Assembly (NCBI GenBank): GCA_045587545.1
Contig: JAZNCN010000023.1
Span: 1-59,347, forward strand
Source of the DNA: Caccoplasma_A sp045587545
GTDB taxonomy: Bacteria > Bacteroidota > Bacteroidia > Bacteroidales > G3-4614
Direction of reading: 5' to 3'
Length of the DNA: 59,347 nucleotides
Below the pieces are notes generated by a model. That model saw only the letters and a list, made by a program, of their open reading frames with translations. It ran no database searches and was not told the origin of the DNA. Below are positions 7,733 through 15,998 of the stretch, in pieces (within the stretch, counting starts at the first letter, position 1; each line of letters starts with the position of its first letter). A program made the translations under genes and the position numbers.

Positions 7733-8872
7733 TTACAATCCAAAATAACAACTTAGATATCCCATATATTTGTTACTGCCATCTGCTCGAGGAATCTCCA
7801 TTCTGAAGTTTGGCGATAATTTAACATATTTGCAAGGTATAATCTCAAATCCTGCAATAACAGTTTGCTTATCGTTATCAATATTCCACTTATTGTTTGA
7901 AGTTATATAGTCATATCGAGCATAAACATTTATAAGTTTATGTGCTTTTGCACTTCCATAAACCGAACAACCAAGCAAATTATGATCTTTTACATTCTTA
8001 TAATTTTGCATCATATTAAACTCCCCTGAGAGAGTAAATTTTTCTGATTTATAAGCTGCCAATGCAGAATATCCATATATGTTGCTTTCGCCAGAAAGGC
8101 CTGAGTTGTTAAGGTCAGCATATACTCGAAGATATAAATCTTTAGTTGGATTAAATGTAAATCCTAAACCATACAAAAGACCTTTGTTCTTTTGTAATTT
8201 CTTATAACCTTCTCCGTTTACGACAATTGCATCAGCCTTCACCCAATCGGCAAACTTATACTCCATTGACAATCCCAAGTCGGCACTACTTCCAAACTTA
8301 TATTGGTCGTGGAATACCATCATGATATATCTCTTAGCCCATATCTTCTCTTGTAGAGCAGATTGGGTGGTTTGAATCATACCTCCGTTTATTGTAAAGC
8401 CTTTACGCGTCCAACTCACAAAGGCATTTTTGATATATGCCAAATAGTTGTAATCATCAATGGTTGATGGTTTACCAAAATCAATAACTGCTTTTATTCT
8501 TATCCCGTTATTGAATTTATACTCATAACCCATATAGGTACGGTCAAGCCCGAAACCAACCTTTGTTTCACCTGCTAATGATTGGTAGTTGAAATTCACA
8601 AACGATAGTAATATTACTTTACCCTCTCCTTTCTTCTCTTTCGTCTTTTCGGGTTCTGATGATTGAGTGTTTTTATCCTTTTCATTAGCAATATATTGCT
8701 TACATGCTTTATCTTTCTCAGCAACACTCTCTTTTAACTCATCAAGTTCCTCTCGTAAATCCTCAATCTCCTCAATCAGTTTCTCTATACGCTCTTTTTC
8801 AACTTCTTGCGCATTTATGGCAAAGCAGATAAACATAGAGAGAAATATTGATAAAATCTTTCTCATATTCAT
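7733..8872 (-). CDS. Porin-like outer-membrane protein with N-terminal coiled coil (paralogue 1)
   Basis: A signal peptide (RKILSIFLSMFICFAINA) is followed by a strongly charged coiled coil, about residues 23-65, rich in Glu/Lys/Leu (EKLIEEIEDLREELDELKES). The remaining ~290 residues show alternating beta-strand pattern and end in aromatic-rich CYFGL, as in outer-membrane barrels. The barrel is plainly paralogous to the gene at 12607-13650: YGSAKxHKLINVYARYD, FEIIPCKYVK and KYMGYxSCYFG are shared. The coiled coil resembles the trimerising N-termini of OprO/OprP-type phosphate porins. Its position after pstB suggests phosphate or phosphate-ester uptake; that is inference. Confidence 0.8.
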   Translation of the reverse strand: MNMRKILSIFLSMFICFAINAQEVEKERIEKLIEEIEDLREELDELKESVAEKDKACKQYIANEKDKNTQSSEPEKTKEKKGEGKVILLSFVNFNYQSLAGETKVGFGLDRTYMGYEYKFNNGIRIKAVIDFGKPSTIDDYNYLAYIKNAFVSWTRKGFTINGGMIQTTQSALQEKIWAKRYIMMVFHDQYKFGSSADLGLSMEYKFADWVKADAIVVNGEGYKKLQKNKGLLYGLGFTFNPTKDLYLRVYADLNNSGLSGESNIYGYSALAAYKSEKFTLSGEFNMMQNYKNVKDHNLLGCSVYGSAKAHKLINVYARYDYITSNNKWNIDNDKQTVIAGFEIIPCKYVKLSPNFRMEIPRADGSNKYMGYLSCYFGL

Positions 8873-8912
8873 ATCTTATCCTTTTATTAAAATGTCTCTT
8901 GAAATTTTTTTG

Positions 8913-8925
8913 CAAATTTATTACA
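8913..8925 (-). promoter_or_regulatory. Possible promoter of porin paralogue 1
   Basis: TAAATTTG reads on the minus strand at 8920-8913, a TAnnTTTG -7 box, with TTACA (plus strand) directly upstream at 8921-8925 and TACA/GACA words near 8931-8944. Their spacing (9-10 bp) is less regular than the 11-bp repeats at 13695-13710, so Pho control here is only possible. Confidence 0.4.
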
Positions 8926-9009
8926 TAAAATACAATTATTGACATTTTATAAAAACTAAATTTCATTTATTGGCATAAAAAGATTTTTATGAGTTATTTA
9001 TACTATTTT

Positions 9010-9777
9010 TTAGCCCATCTTACCTGTCAAGTAAGCTTTGGTGCGCTCATCAAACGGATTTTCAAACATTTTTAGAGTATTATCATACTCAACAAGTTCT
9101 CCAAGGTACATAAACATTGAGTGGTCTGATATTCGGCGTGCTTGACCCATATTATGAGTTACAATAAGTATGGTTACATCTTTTTTAAGTTGCAACAATA
9201 GTTCTTCAATATGTTTTGAAGCTATTGGATCAAGAGCCGATGTTGGCTCGTCCATTAACAATACCTCTGGTTTTAGGGCTAATGCTCTTGCTATGCACAA
9301 CCTCTGTTGCTGACCTCCTGAAAGAAATGTTCCCTTTTTATTCAGCACATCTTTAACTTCATTCCAAAGCGACACACTTTTCAGACAATTCTCCACAACT
9401 TCCTCTTTCTCTGATTTGCTCAAATTTATTCCATTAAGAGTAAATCCTGCCAATACATTTTCATATATACTCATTGTCGGAAATGGCGCAGGGCGTTGAA
9501 ATACCATTCCTATTCTTCGTCGTACATCAATCGGGTGCATTTGAAATATATTCTCATCATTTAATAATATTTGACCACTTACGTGTATATTGGGATAAAG
9601 ATTATGCATCAGATTGGCTGCTCTCAATAGAGTACTTTTACCACACCCTGAAGGTCCCATTATTGCTGTAATACTATTGCGTTCGATAGCTGCAGATACA
9701 TATTTTACTGCCATTGTCTGCTTTGTGTATGATACACAAACTTTATCAAATTCTAAAACAGGTTTTACGAATTCCAT
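9010..9777 (-). CDS. pstB: Phosphate ABC transporter ATPase PstB
   Basis: A 255-residue ATPase that energises the PstC-PstA channel. It shows Walker A GPSGCGKST, signature LSGGQQQR, Walker B LLMDEPTSALDP and H-loop VTHN. MVFQRPAPFPTMSIYENV and LVEYDNTLKMFENPFDERT are PstB-typical. I start it at the ATG at 9777; a longer frame reaches 9849, but its extra 24 residues are unlike PstB and lie inside pstA. With this start pstB overlaps pstA by 13 bp. No phoU follows, although it usually ends this operon; a porin-like gene comes next after a 137-bp gap. Confidence 0.96.
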   Translation of the reverse strand: MEFVKPVLEFDKVCVSYTKQTMAVKYVSAAIERNSITAIMGPSGCGKSTLLRAANLMHNLYPNIHVSGQILLNDENIFQMHPIDVRRRIGMVFQRPAPFPTMSIYENVLAGFTLNGINLSKSEKEEVVENCLKSVSLWNEVKDVLNKKGTFLSGGQQQRLCIARALALKPEVLLMDEPTSALDPIASKHIEELLLQLKKDVTILIVTHNMGQARRISDHSMFMYLGELVEYDNTLKMFENPFDERTKAYLTGKMG

Positions 9778-10631
9778 TTTTTTGCTAATTTTTTTGCTGT
9801 TATGTTCAATGCTAAAACAAATACTAAAAGAAATAGAGATGCTCCCCATATCAAGTCTTGCAGATTGGGGTCGTTAAAGAACTCCCATATAAGAAGAGGT
9901 ACCGCAGAGATAGGTTTGTCAATATCCCATCTTATAATAGAACAGCCCAATGCCGTAAACATTAAAGGTGCAGTTTCTCCTATTACACGCGATATTGCAA
10001 GAAGTGTTCCTGTAAATATACCTCCAAAGGCAGCCGGTAACTGAACCAGTGTAACAACTCTCATATAATTTCCTCCAAGTGCTAAACCTGCCTCTTTAAG
10101 CGATGATGGTAAAATTTTCATAGTCTCTTCGGTTGAACGGATAATAAGAGGCAGCATCATTATAAAGAGTGCAACGCTTCCGGCTATTGCAGAGTAACCT
10201 TTCATAGGGACTACAACCCAAATATAGGTTACAATTCCTATTATGACAGAAGGGGTTCCTTGTAATAAGTCAGTTATATAGCTTACAATGTAAGCAAACT
10301 TTTTTTTGGAATTCTCTGCAAGATATATTCCACACATTATCCCTATTGGTAGTGCAAAAAGTGATGCCATACCCAACATTATCAAAGTACCCACTATTCC
10401 GTTTGCAATACCTCCGGGTATTAATTCACCTGCGGCTACAGCTTTCATTGCTTTATATGCAGTAGGGGTGGGTTCAGTAAAAAATGCCCATGAAAATTGA
10501 TTGTATCCTTTTATAAGCACCTCTCCTAATATTGCTAAAAGAGGCACTGCCGTTAAGGCTGATAAAAGAGAGACCATTACAAATAATAGTTTGTCTTTGA
10601 GCAGTCTATGTTTTATATATATTTTTTTCAT
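9765..10631 (-). CDS. pstA: Phosphate ABC transporter permease PstA
   Basis: A 288-residue inner-membrane permease with six hydrophobic segments. It shows PstA markers GIANGIVGTLIMLGMASLFA and the EAA-like loop SLKEAGLALGGNYMRVV followed by SRVIGETAPLMFTALG. It pairs with PstC to form the phosphate channel. It starts 12 bp after the pstC stop and its last codons overlap the start of pstB, so the operon is probably translationally coupled. Confidence 0.96.
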   Translation of the reverse strand: MKKIYIKHRLLKDKLLFVMVSLLSALTAVPLLAILGEVLIKGYNQFSWAFFTEPTPTAYKAMKAVAAGELIPGGIANGIVGTLIMLGMASLFALPIGIMCGIYLAENSKKKFAYIVSYITDLLQGTPSVIIGIVTYIWVVVPMKGYSAIAGSVALFIMMLPLIIRSTEETMKILPSSLKEAGLALGGNYMRVVTLVQLPAAFGGIFTGTLLAISRVIGETAPLMFTALGCSIIRWDIDKPISAVPLLIWEFFNDPNLQDLIWGASLFLLVFVLALNITAKKLAKKWNS

Positions 10632-10643
10632 ACTTCTGAATTT

Positions 10644-11498
10644 TTATATACGTGCCCGCTTAATCAAAATTTTACCTACTATATTTATAATTGCAGTAAT
10701 AAGAAAGAGTATCAATCCTATTGCTATCAATGATGAAAATCGCAAACCATCTGCTTCTCCAAATTGATTTGCAATAATGCTTGCCATTGAATTTCCTGTA
10801 GAGGTTATTGATGCAGGTAACTGATTTGTATTACCTATCAGCATTGTAACAGTCATTGTTTCTCCTAAAGCCCGACCGATAGCCAATATATATGAAGAGA
10901 AGATACCTGACCCTGCTATAGGGAAAATTACTTTGCGTATAACCTCAGCTCGCGTTGCTCCAAGACTATATGCCCCCTCTTTTAAGTCATCAGGTACCAT
11001 CTTGATAAATTCGGCACTCAACGATGCAGCATATGGAACTATCATTATTGCCAGTACCAGCGAGGCTGTTAATATTCCGGAACCTTGAGGTGATATATTT
11101 AAGGACATTATTATAGGGCGCAATGTATAAAAGCCCCATAATCCATAAATTATAGAGGGAATTCCTGCCAACAAATCGGTTACGGTACTTAATATTGATG
11201 CTATTTTTTTACCTTTGAAATATTCTCCCACAAATAACGATACCGGAAGAGAAAAAGGTATGCAAAAAATCAGAGCCAAGAGTGTTGTCAGAAGTGTTCC
11301 GGTAATAAATGGCAATGCTCCGTAATGTTCATTTCCTTGCGTATAATTCCACTCATCGGAAGTTATAAAATTGATAAAACCAAAATGATTAAATGCATCA
11401 TAAGCATCATTTGCGAGGGCATATATTATACCCCCGCAAACTACGGGCATTACAAGAGCCGCAAGGAACAATATTATTTTAAATATTCTATCGTTCAT
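10644..11498 (-). CDS. pstC: Phosphate ABC transporter permease PstC
   Basis: The other half of the phosphate channel, 284 residues, with about six membrane segments. The loop DLKEGAYSLGATRAEVIRKVIFP and the following AIGRALGETMTVTMLIGN are the PstC coupling region for the ATPase. ITSDEWNY near residue 45 is also typical. The gap from pstS is only 4 bp. Confidence 0.96.
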   Translation of the reverse strand: MNDRIFKIILFLAALVMPVVCGGIIYALANDAYDAFNHFGFINFITSDEWNYTQGNEHYGALPFITGTLLTTLLALIFCIPFSLPVSLFVGEYFKGKKIASILSTVTDLLAGIPSIIYGLWGFYTLRPIIMSLNISPQGSGILTASLVLAIMIVPYAASLSAEFIKMVPDDLKEGAYSLGATRAEVIRKVIFPIAGSGIFSSYILAIGRALGETMTVTMLIGNTNQLPASITSTGNSMASIIANQFGEADGLRFSSLIAIGLILFLITAIINIVGKILIKRARI

Positions 11499-11502
11499 AC
11501 CC

Positions 11503-12579
11503 TTATTTAAATAACACCTCTCCGTTGTATGTGACAGTTTTTAGATTTGATATACTTAAATCTATTGCTTGTTGTGGTAACGGAGCATAGTGAACATCTG
11601 ATGTTATACTCTGTATCTCATCACTTAAGATATATTTCAAAAGGTCTATTGTAGCCTCAGCTTGAACTTTTGAACGGTCAGAATAATTTTGCTCTTTATA
11701 TAATAAAATCCAAGTAAAACAACTTATTGGATATGCTCCTTTGGCAAAGGAATTTGTTATCATTGTTCGTGTATCTGAAGGCATATCACCTGATGCTGCC
11801 AACGAAATAGTTTCAGTGGTAGGTTTTATGAACTCTCCATTTGCATTTTGTATTGTTGCATATGGTATGTTTTGAGCAAATGCATATTCCGAACCTATAT
11901 ATCCAATAGAGTTTTCGGTTTGAGATATTACCCCTGCTACTCCGGGGTTACCTTTTGCCGCTTGACCAACAGGGAAATTAACAGATTTACCTCGTCCATA
12001 TTTTTCTGCCCACTCCTTGCTTACTTTTGATAGATAGTCAGTAAAGACAAAGGTTGTTCCACTTCCGTCAGAACGGAACGTAGGGATAATATCGGTATCG
12101 GGTAATGAAACCCCTTTATTAATCTTAACTATTCTCTCATCGTTCCATTTCGAAATCTTTCCTGAAAATATATCAGCAATAATCTCTCCCGATAAATTTA
12201 AAGAATCAACTCCCGGTAAATTATATGCCAACACAACTGCACCCATACATGTTGGGATATGTATAATAGAAGGCATTTCACTCATCTCTTCTGGCGAAAG
12301 GAAAGCATCGCTTCCTGCAAAATCAACAATACCATCTTTTAAACTGCGAACACCGCCACCACTACCAATGCCGCCGTATGCTACTCTATCGCCATTTAAT
12401 GCTCCAAATTCATCAAACACTACATTATAAAACGGAAGAGGGAATGTTGCTCCTGCCCCTGAAAGGTCAACAACTTCACGCTCACTTTTTAGATTAGAAG
12501 AGTCTTTCTTCCCACACATTGCAAATAGCATTACTACCAATAAGGTCAATACTCCTAATGTAATAAAAAACTTTTTCAT
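11503..12579 (-). CDS. pstS: Phosphate-binding lipoprotein PstS
   Basis: A 358-residue periplasmic phosphate-binding protein. A hydrophobic N-terminus ends in LFAMCGKKDSS; Cys22 is probably the lipidated residue, although Met before it is unusual for a lipobox. Phosphate-binding signatures are LSGAGATFPLPFYN, YGGIGSGGGVRSLKDG, DFAGSDAFLS and FRSDGSGTTFVFTDYLS. It hands phosphate to PstC/PstA and is 27 bp downstream of the porin-like gene, so outer-membrane and inner-membrane steps share a transcript. Confidence 0.96.
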   Translation of the reverse strand: MKKFFITLGVLTLLVVMLFAMCGKKDSSNLKSEREVVDLSGAGATFPLPFYNVVFDEFGALNGDRVAYGGIGSGGGVRSLKDGIVDFAGSDAFLSPEEMSEMPSIIHIPTCMGAVVLAYNLPGVDSLNLSGEIIADIFSGKISKWNDERIVKINKGVSLPDTDIIPTFRSDGSGTTFVFTDYLSKVSKEWAEKYGRGKSVNFPVGQAAKGNPGVAGVISQTENSIGYIGSEYAFAQNIPYATIQNANGEFIKPTTETISLAASGDMPSDTRTMITNSFAKGAYPISCFTWILLYKEQNYSDRSKVQAEATIDLLKYILSDEIQSITSDVHYAPLPQQAIDLSISNLKTVTYNGEVLFK

Positions 12580-12606
12580 AATATTCTAATTTATATCGTG
12601 TTATGT

Positions 12607-13650
12607 TTATATCCCGAAATAGCAACTTATATAACCCATATACTTGTTTTCTCCTCCCATCTTAGGTATATCCATACGAAAATTGGGAGCTATTTTTACA
12701 TATTTGCAGGGGATAATCTCAAATCCCGCCATCACCATAGACTTATCCTCATCTACATTCCATTTATCATTTGAAGTTAAAAGATCATAGCGGGCATAAA
12801 CATTTATTAGTTTATGAACTTTTGCACTACCATATACTGAACAACCAAGTTTATTGGCATCTTTTTTATTTCCTGAGTTTTGTATCATATTAAACTCGCC
12901 TGCCAACGAAAATTTATCGTTCTTATAACCAATTAATGCCGCATAATTACCTATATCGCTTTTCCCTGAATCAGAAGCATCGTTAAAACCTCCATACAGA
13001 CGTATTTTAAAGTTTTCAATAGGAGTAAGAGTCAAGCCCAAACCGTATAAAAGACCTTTATTACCTTGTACCTTTTTATAACCTTCTCCATTGACAATTA
13101 TCGCATCTGCACTTACCCAATTGGCAAATTTATAAGCAACTGAAAGTCCTAAATCGGCACTACTGCCAAACTTATATTCATCTTGATACGATTTCATTAT
13201 GTAACGATAACCCCAAAACTTCTCCTGCATATTGAACTGTGTGGTTGAAATCATACCTCCATTGATTGTAAGGTTATCTTTTGTCCAACTGATTTGAGCA
13301 TTTTTGATGTAGGCAATGTAATTGTAATCTTCAACAGATGATGATTTACCAAAATCAATCACTCCCTTTATTTTAATACCATTATTAAAAGCATATTCAT
13401 ATCCCAAATAGGTGCGATCCAAAGCAAAACCTGTCTTTGTGTCTCCTCCTTTTGATTGAACATTGAAGTTGGCAAATGCTTGTAATATTACTTTACCTTT
13501 GCCCTTTTTATCCGTATTTTTTACGGACGATGCTTCAATACTACTACCTTCTAAATCACTTTTACCTTTCTCTTCACCTTGTTGCGCACTCATTGGAGTA
13601 CATACGAAAGCTACTAAAGCTATCATCAACAAATTTCTTTTTAAATTCAT
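12607..13650 (-). CDS. Porin-like outer-membrane protein heading the pst operon (paralogue 2)
   Basis: A 347-residue protein with a signal peptide (KRNLLMIALVAFVCTPMSA) and a barrel closely related to the gene at 7733-8872. It lacks that protein's long coiled coil, having only a short charged linker before KGKGKVILQAFANFN. I use the ATG at 13650; an upstream in-frame start at 13713 would run through the promoter and Pho-box-like repeats and spoil the signal peptide. As first gene before pstSCAB it is a good candidate for a phosphate-starvation-induced porin of OprP/OprO type, inferred from context and fold. Confidence 0.83.
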   Translation of the reverse strand: MNLKRNLLMIALVAFVCTPMSAQQGEEKGKSDLEGSSIEASSVKNTDKKGKGKVILQAFANFNVQSKGGDTKTGFALDRTYLGYEYAFNNGIKIKGVIDFGKSSSVEDYNYIAYIKNAQISWTKDNLTINGGMISTTQFNMQEKFWGYRYIMKSYQDEYKFGSSADLGLSVAYKFANWVSADAIIVNGEGYKKVQGNKGLLYGLGLTLTPIENFKIRLYGGFNDASDSGKSDIGNYAALIGYKNDKFSLAGEFNMIQNSGNKKDANKLGCSVYGSAKVHKLINVYARYDLLTSNDKWNVDEDKSMVMAGFEIIPCKYVKIAPNFRMDIPKMGGENKYMGYISCYFGI

Positions 13651-13675
13651 CGTTTTAAATTTTAATTTGACGATG

Positions 13676-13710
13676 CAAATGTATCGCGACGATGTTACAT
13701 TTTTATTACA
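13676..13710 (-). promoter_or_regulatory. Pho-box-like promoter of the porin-pstSCAB operon
   Basis: On the minus strand TACATTTG (13683-13676) is a perfect TAnnTTTG -7 box. Instead of a TTG -33 box, two TTACA words lie just upstream on the plus strand at 13695-13699 and 13706-13710, exactly 11 bp apart. An 11-bp direct repeat ending about 11 bp from the -10/-7 box is the layout of PhoB-activated promoters. Binding by the adjacent regulator is inference. Confidence 0.6.
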
Positions 13711-13753
13711 CAATTATTATGCTTAGGTTAAATGTTTTGTTGAGCAAAAATTG

Positions 13754-13814
13754 TTACATTTTTGTTAAATTTTAAGGAACAAATAGCTTTGAATACATTT
13801 TTAAATTACATTTG
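13754..13814 (+). promoter_or_regulatory. Pho-box-like repeat and promoter of the phoB-like gene
   Basis: TTACA at 13754-13758 and TTAAA at 13765-13769 again lie 11 bp apart. TACATTTG at 13807-13814 is a perfect -7 box, 22 bp before the ATG at 13837. The distance from repeat to -7 box is longer (about 37 bp) than on the other side, so autoregulation is less certain. Confidence 0.45.
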
Positions 13815-13836
13815 TAGTAACTAATAAATTATAATT

Positions 13837-14529
13837 ATGGAGTGCTACAAATTATTAGTTGTTGATGACGAAGAGACGCTTTGTGAGGTTTTGAAATTAA
13901 ACCTTGAGAATGAAGGCTATGATGTTGATGTGGCTTATAGCGCCGAGCAAGCCTTATCTATGAACTTACAACCATATTCCCTTATTTTACTTGATGTAAT
14001 GATGGGAGAAATAAGTGGTTTTAAGATGGCGAAAATATTAAAGGCAAACCATGAAACAGCCAATATCCCAATTATATTTTGTACAGCAAAAGAGACAGAA
14101 GATGATATGGTTATGGGTCTTAATATAGGTGCAGACGACTATATAACGAAACCCTATACTATCAGAAATGTTTTAGCTCGAGTTAAAAGTGTATTAAGAA
14201 GGACAACAAAAATCAATCTCAACTCAGATAATGAAACAATATCTTTTGAATCAATGAATATTGATACGGTGTTCAAACGATGTAGCGTTGACGGAGAAGA
14301 GATAAAACTTACTAAAAAAGAGTTTGAGATTTTAGTCCTTTTTTTAAAGAATAAGGGTAGAATTTTTTCAAGAGACGAGATATTGTCAAAAATATGGAGT
14401 AATGATGTCATTGTGGTTGACAGAACTATTGATGTGAATATAACACGTCTCCGTCAAAAGATTGGCAAATATGGACAATATATTATTACTCGATCAGGAT
14501 ACGGATATGGCTTTAAAGATAAGACTTAA
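13837..14529 (+). CDS. OmpR/PhoB-family response regulator, probable phosphate regulator
   Basis: A 230-residue regulator. The receiver domain (1-120) has the acidic pair DD at 10-11, phosphorylatable Asp53 in LILLDVMMG, the FCTAKE threonine region and Lys in DDYITKPY. A winged-helix DNA-binding domain follows (KLTKKEFEILVLFLKN... RTIDVNITRLRQKIG). It lies divergent from the porin-pst operon and is co-transcribed with a histidine kinase, so it very probably works as PhoB, activating phosphate uptake when phosphate is scarce. Function is inferred from family and context. Confidence 0.9.
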   Translation: MECYKLLVVDDEETLCEVLKLNLENEGYDVDVAYSAEQALSMNLQPYSLILLDVMMGEISGFKMAKILKANHETANIPIIFCTAKETEDDMVMGLNIGADDYITKPYTIRNVLARVKSVLRRTTKINLNSDNETISFESMNIDTVFKRCSVDGEEIKLTKKEFEILVLFLKNKGRIFSRDEILSKIWSNDVIVVDRTIDVNITRLRQKIGKYGQYIITRSGYGYGFKDKT

Positions 14530-15940
14530 ATATAACCAAAAACTCCTGTTGGTACTGCTTCTTTTTTGTTGGAGTATGCTCTGCTGTTTTTTATCGTTTC
14601 AGTATTGGAGAGAGAAAGATTTTAAAACAGAAAACATAAATTCTCAACTACAACTTTATAACCGTTTTCTACTGAACAAATATGACGAACACACCACCTT
14701 TAAAATTCTTTTAGGAAACGAAAATTTATCTTTTGAGAATATAAGAGTTTCTGTAATAGATTTTTCTGGCAACGTACTCTTTGATAACTTTGTTGACCTT
14801 ACAATGCTGAATAACCATGCTAATCGTTCAGAAATAATAAGTGCATTGAAAAATGGTAGCGGATATACTATTGACAGAGTTTCAGACAGCGACGGACAAA
14901 AATATTTTTACTCTGCCACTAAAGGGAAAAATATAATAATCAGAACTGCTATTCCGTATTCAGATTCATTACAAGAACTACTTGAAGCAGATATGACATT
15001 TTTATGGATAATGTTTGCTATTACTTTATTAATGAGCTGTTTGGGATATTTTGTAACCCATAGATTAGGAGAACATATTTCAAGACTTAATCGTTTTGCA
15101 AAAAAGGCAGAACATGGAGAAACTGTTTACAAGGAAGAATCGTTTCCTAATGATGAACTTGGGGAGATATCAAAACATATTATAAGCTTGTACACAAATT
15201 TACAAGAAACTATTTTAGAAAGGGATAAAGAGCATCAACTTGCCATAAATCAAGAGCAGGATAAGATAAGAATTAAAAAGCAACTTACAAATAACATAAA
15301 CCACGAATTAAAAACTCCCATTGCATCGATACAGGTGTGTTTAGAGACCTTATTGTCGGTAGATTTATCAGATGAGAAACGTAATGAACTTATTCTAAGA
15401 TGCTACCAAAATTGTGAACGTCTGAGACATCTGCTTAACGATGTATCTCTAATAACACGATTGGAGGAGGGCTCACAATTAATTCAAAAAGAAGATATAA
15501 ATTTAAAAGATATTATATTTGATGTCCTTTCTGAATTTGAAATTACCTTAAAAGAGAAAAACATAAATATAGAGAGCCACTTAAAGGGAAATATTGAGAT
15601 TGAAGGAAATCAGTCCCTGATAATATCTATATTTCAAAATTTAATTGAAAACAGCATTGCTTATTCCGACGCAAGAAACATATATATTGATATTGAAGAT
15701 TACAACGATTTTTATTCTGTTACATTTGAAGATGACGGAATAGGAGTAGATAAAAAACATCTGCCATATCTGTTTGAAAGATTTTATCGTGTAGATAAAG
15801 GTCGTTCTCGTAAAATGGGAGGTACAGGATTGGGGCTTTCAATTGTAAAACATGCTGTTTTATTTCATAACGGAGAAATTAAAGCCTTAAAATCAGAGAA
15901 AGGAGGATTAAAGTTCCTATTCACTCTACAGAAAAAATAA
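14507..15940 (+). CDS. Sensor histidine kinase, PhoR-like partner
   Basis: A 477-residue membrane kinase. Transmembrane segments lie near residues 9-30 (LLLVLLLFCWSMLCCFLSF) and 165-185 (FLWIMFAITLLMSCLGYF), enclosing a periplasmic sensor region of ~130 residues. A HAMP-like linker precedes the phosphoacceptor motif NINHELKTPIASIQV. The ATPase domain shows NLIENSIAYSDA, DDGIGVDKKHLPYLFERFYR and GGTGLGLSIVKH. I start it at the ATG at 14507, overlapping the regulator by 23 bp; a TTG at 14462 would add 15 residues. The tight coupling makes it the cognate kinase of the preceding PhoB-like protein. Confidence 0.9.
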   Translation: MALKIRLKYNQKLLLVLLLFCWSMLCCFLSFQYWREKDFKTENINSQLQLYNRFLLNKYDEHTTFKILLGNENLSFENIRVSVIDFSGNVLFDNFVDLTMLNNHANRSEIISALKNGSGYTIDRVSDSDGQKYFYSATKGKNIIIRTAIPYSDSLQELLEADMTFLWIMFAITLLMSCLGYFVTHRLGEHISRLNRFAKKAEHGETVYKEESFPNDELGEISKHIISLYTNLQETILERDKEHQLAINQEQDKIRIKKQLTNNINHELKTPIASIQVCLETLLSVDLSDEKRNELILRCYQNCERLRHLLNDVSLITRLEEGSQLIQKEDINLKDIIFDVLSEFEITLKEKNINIESHLKGNIEIEGNQSLIISIFQNLIENSIAYSDARNIYIDIEDYNDFYSVTFEDDGIGVDKKHLPYLFERFYRVDKGRSRKMGGTGLGLSIVKHAVLFHNGEIKALKSEKGGLKFLFTLQKK

Positions 15941-15969
15941 CTCATTTAGTATTTGAGCCTTATTTTTTA

Positions 15970-15977
15970 TACCTTTG
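15970..15977 (+). promoter_or_regulatory. -7 box before the rRNA methyltransferase
   Basis: TACCTTTG matches the Bacteroidota -7 consensus, 21 bp before the ATG at 15999. The nearest TTTG upstream (15952-15955) is only 14 bp away, shorter than usual, so the -33 box is unclear. Confidence 0.45.
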
Positions 15978-15998
15978 CAGTGATAAAAAATAGAACCG

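Noticed and set aside
13793..13821. A third Pho-box-like repeat (ATACA ... TTACA ... GTAAC) at the phoB-like -7 box
   Set aside because: The spacing is 13 and 11 bp and the last word does not match. It overlaps the -7 box itself.
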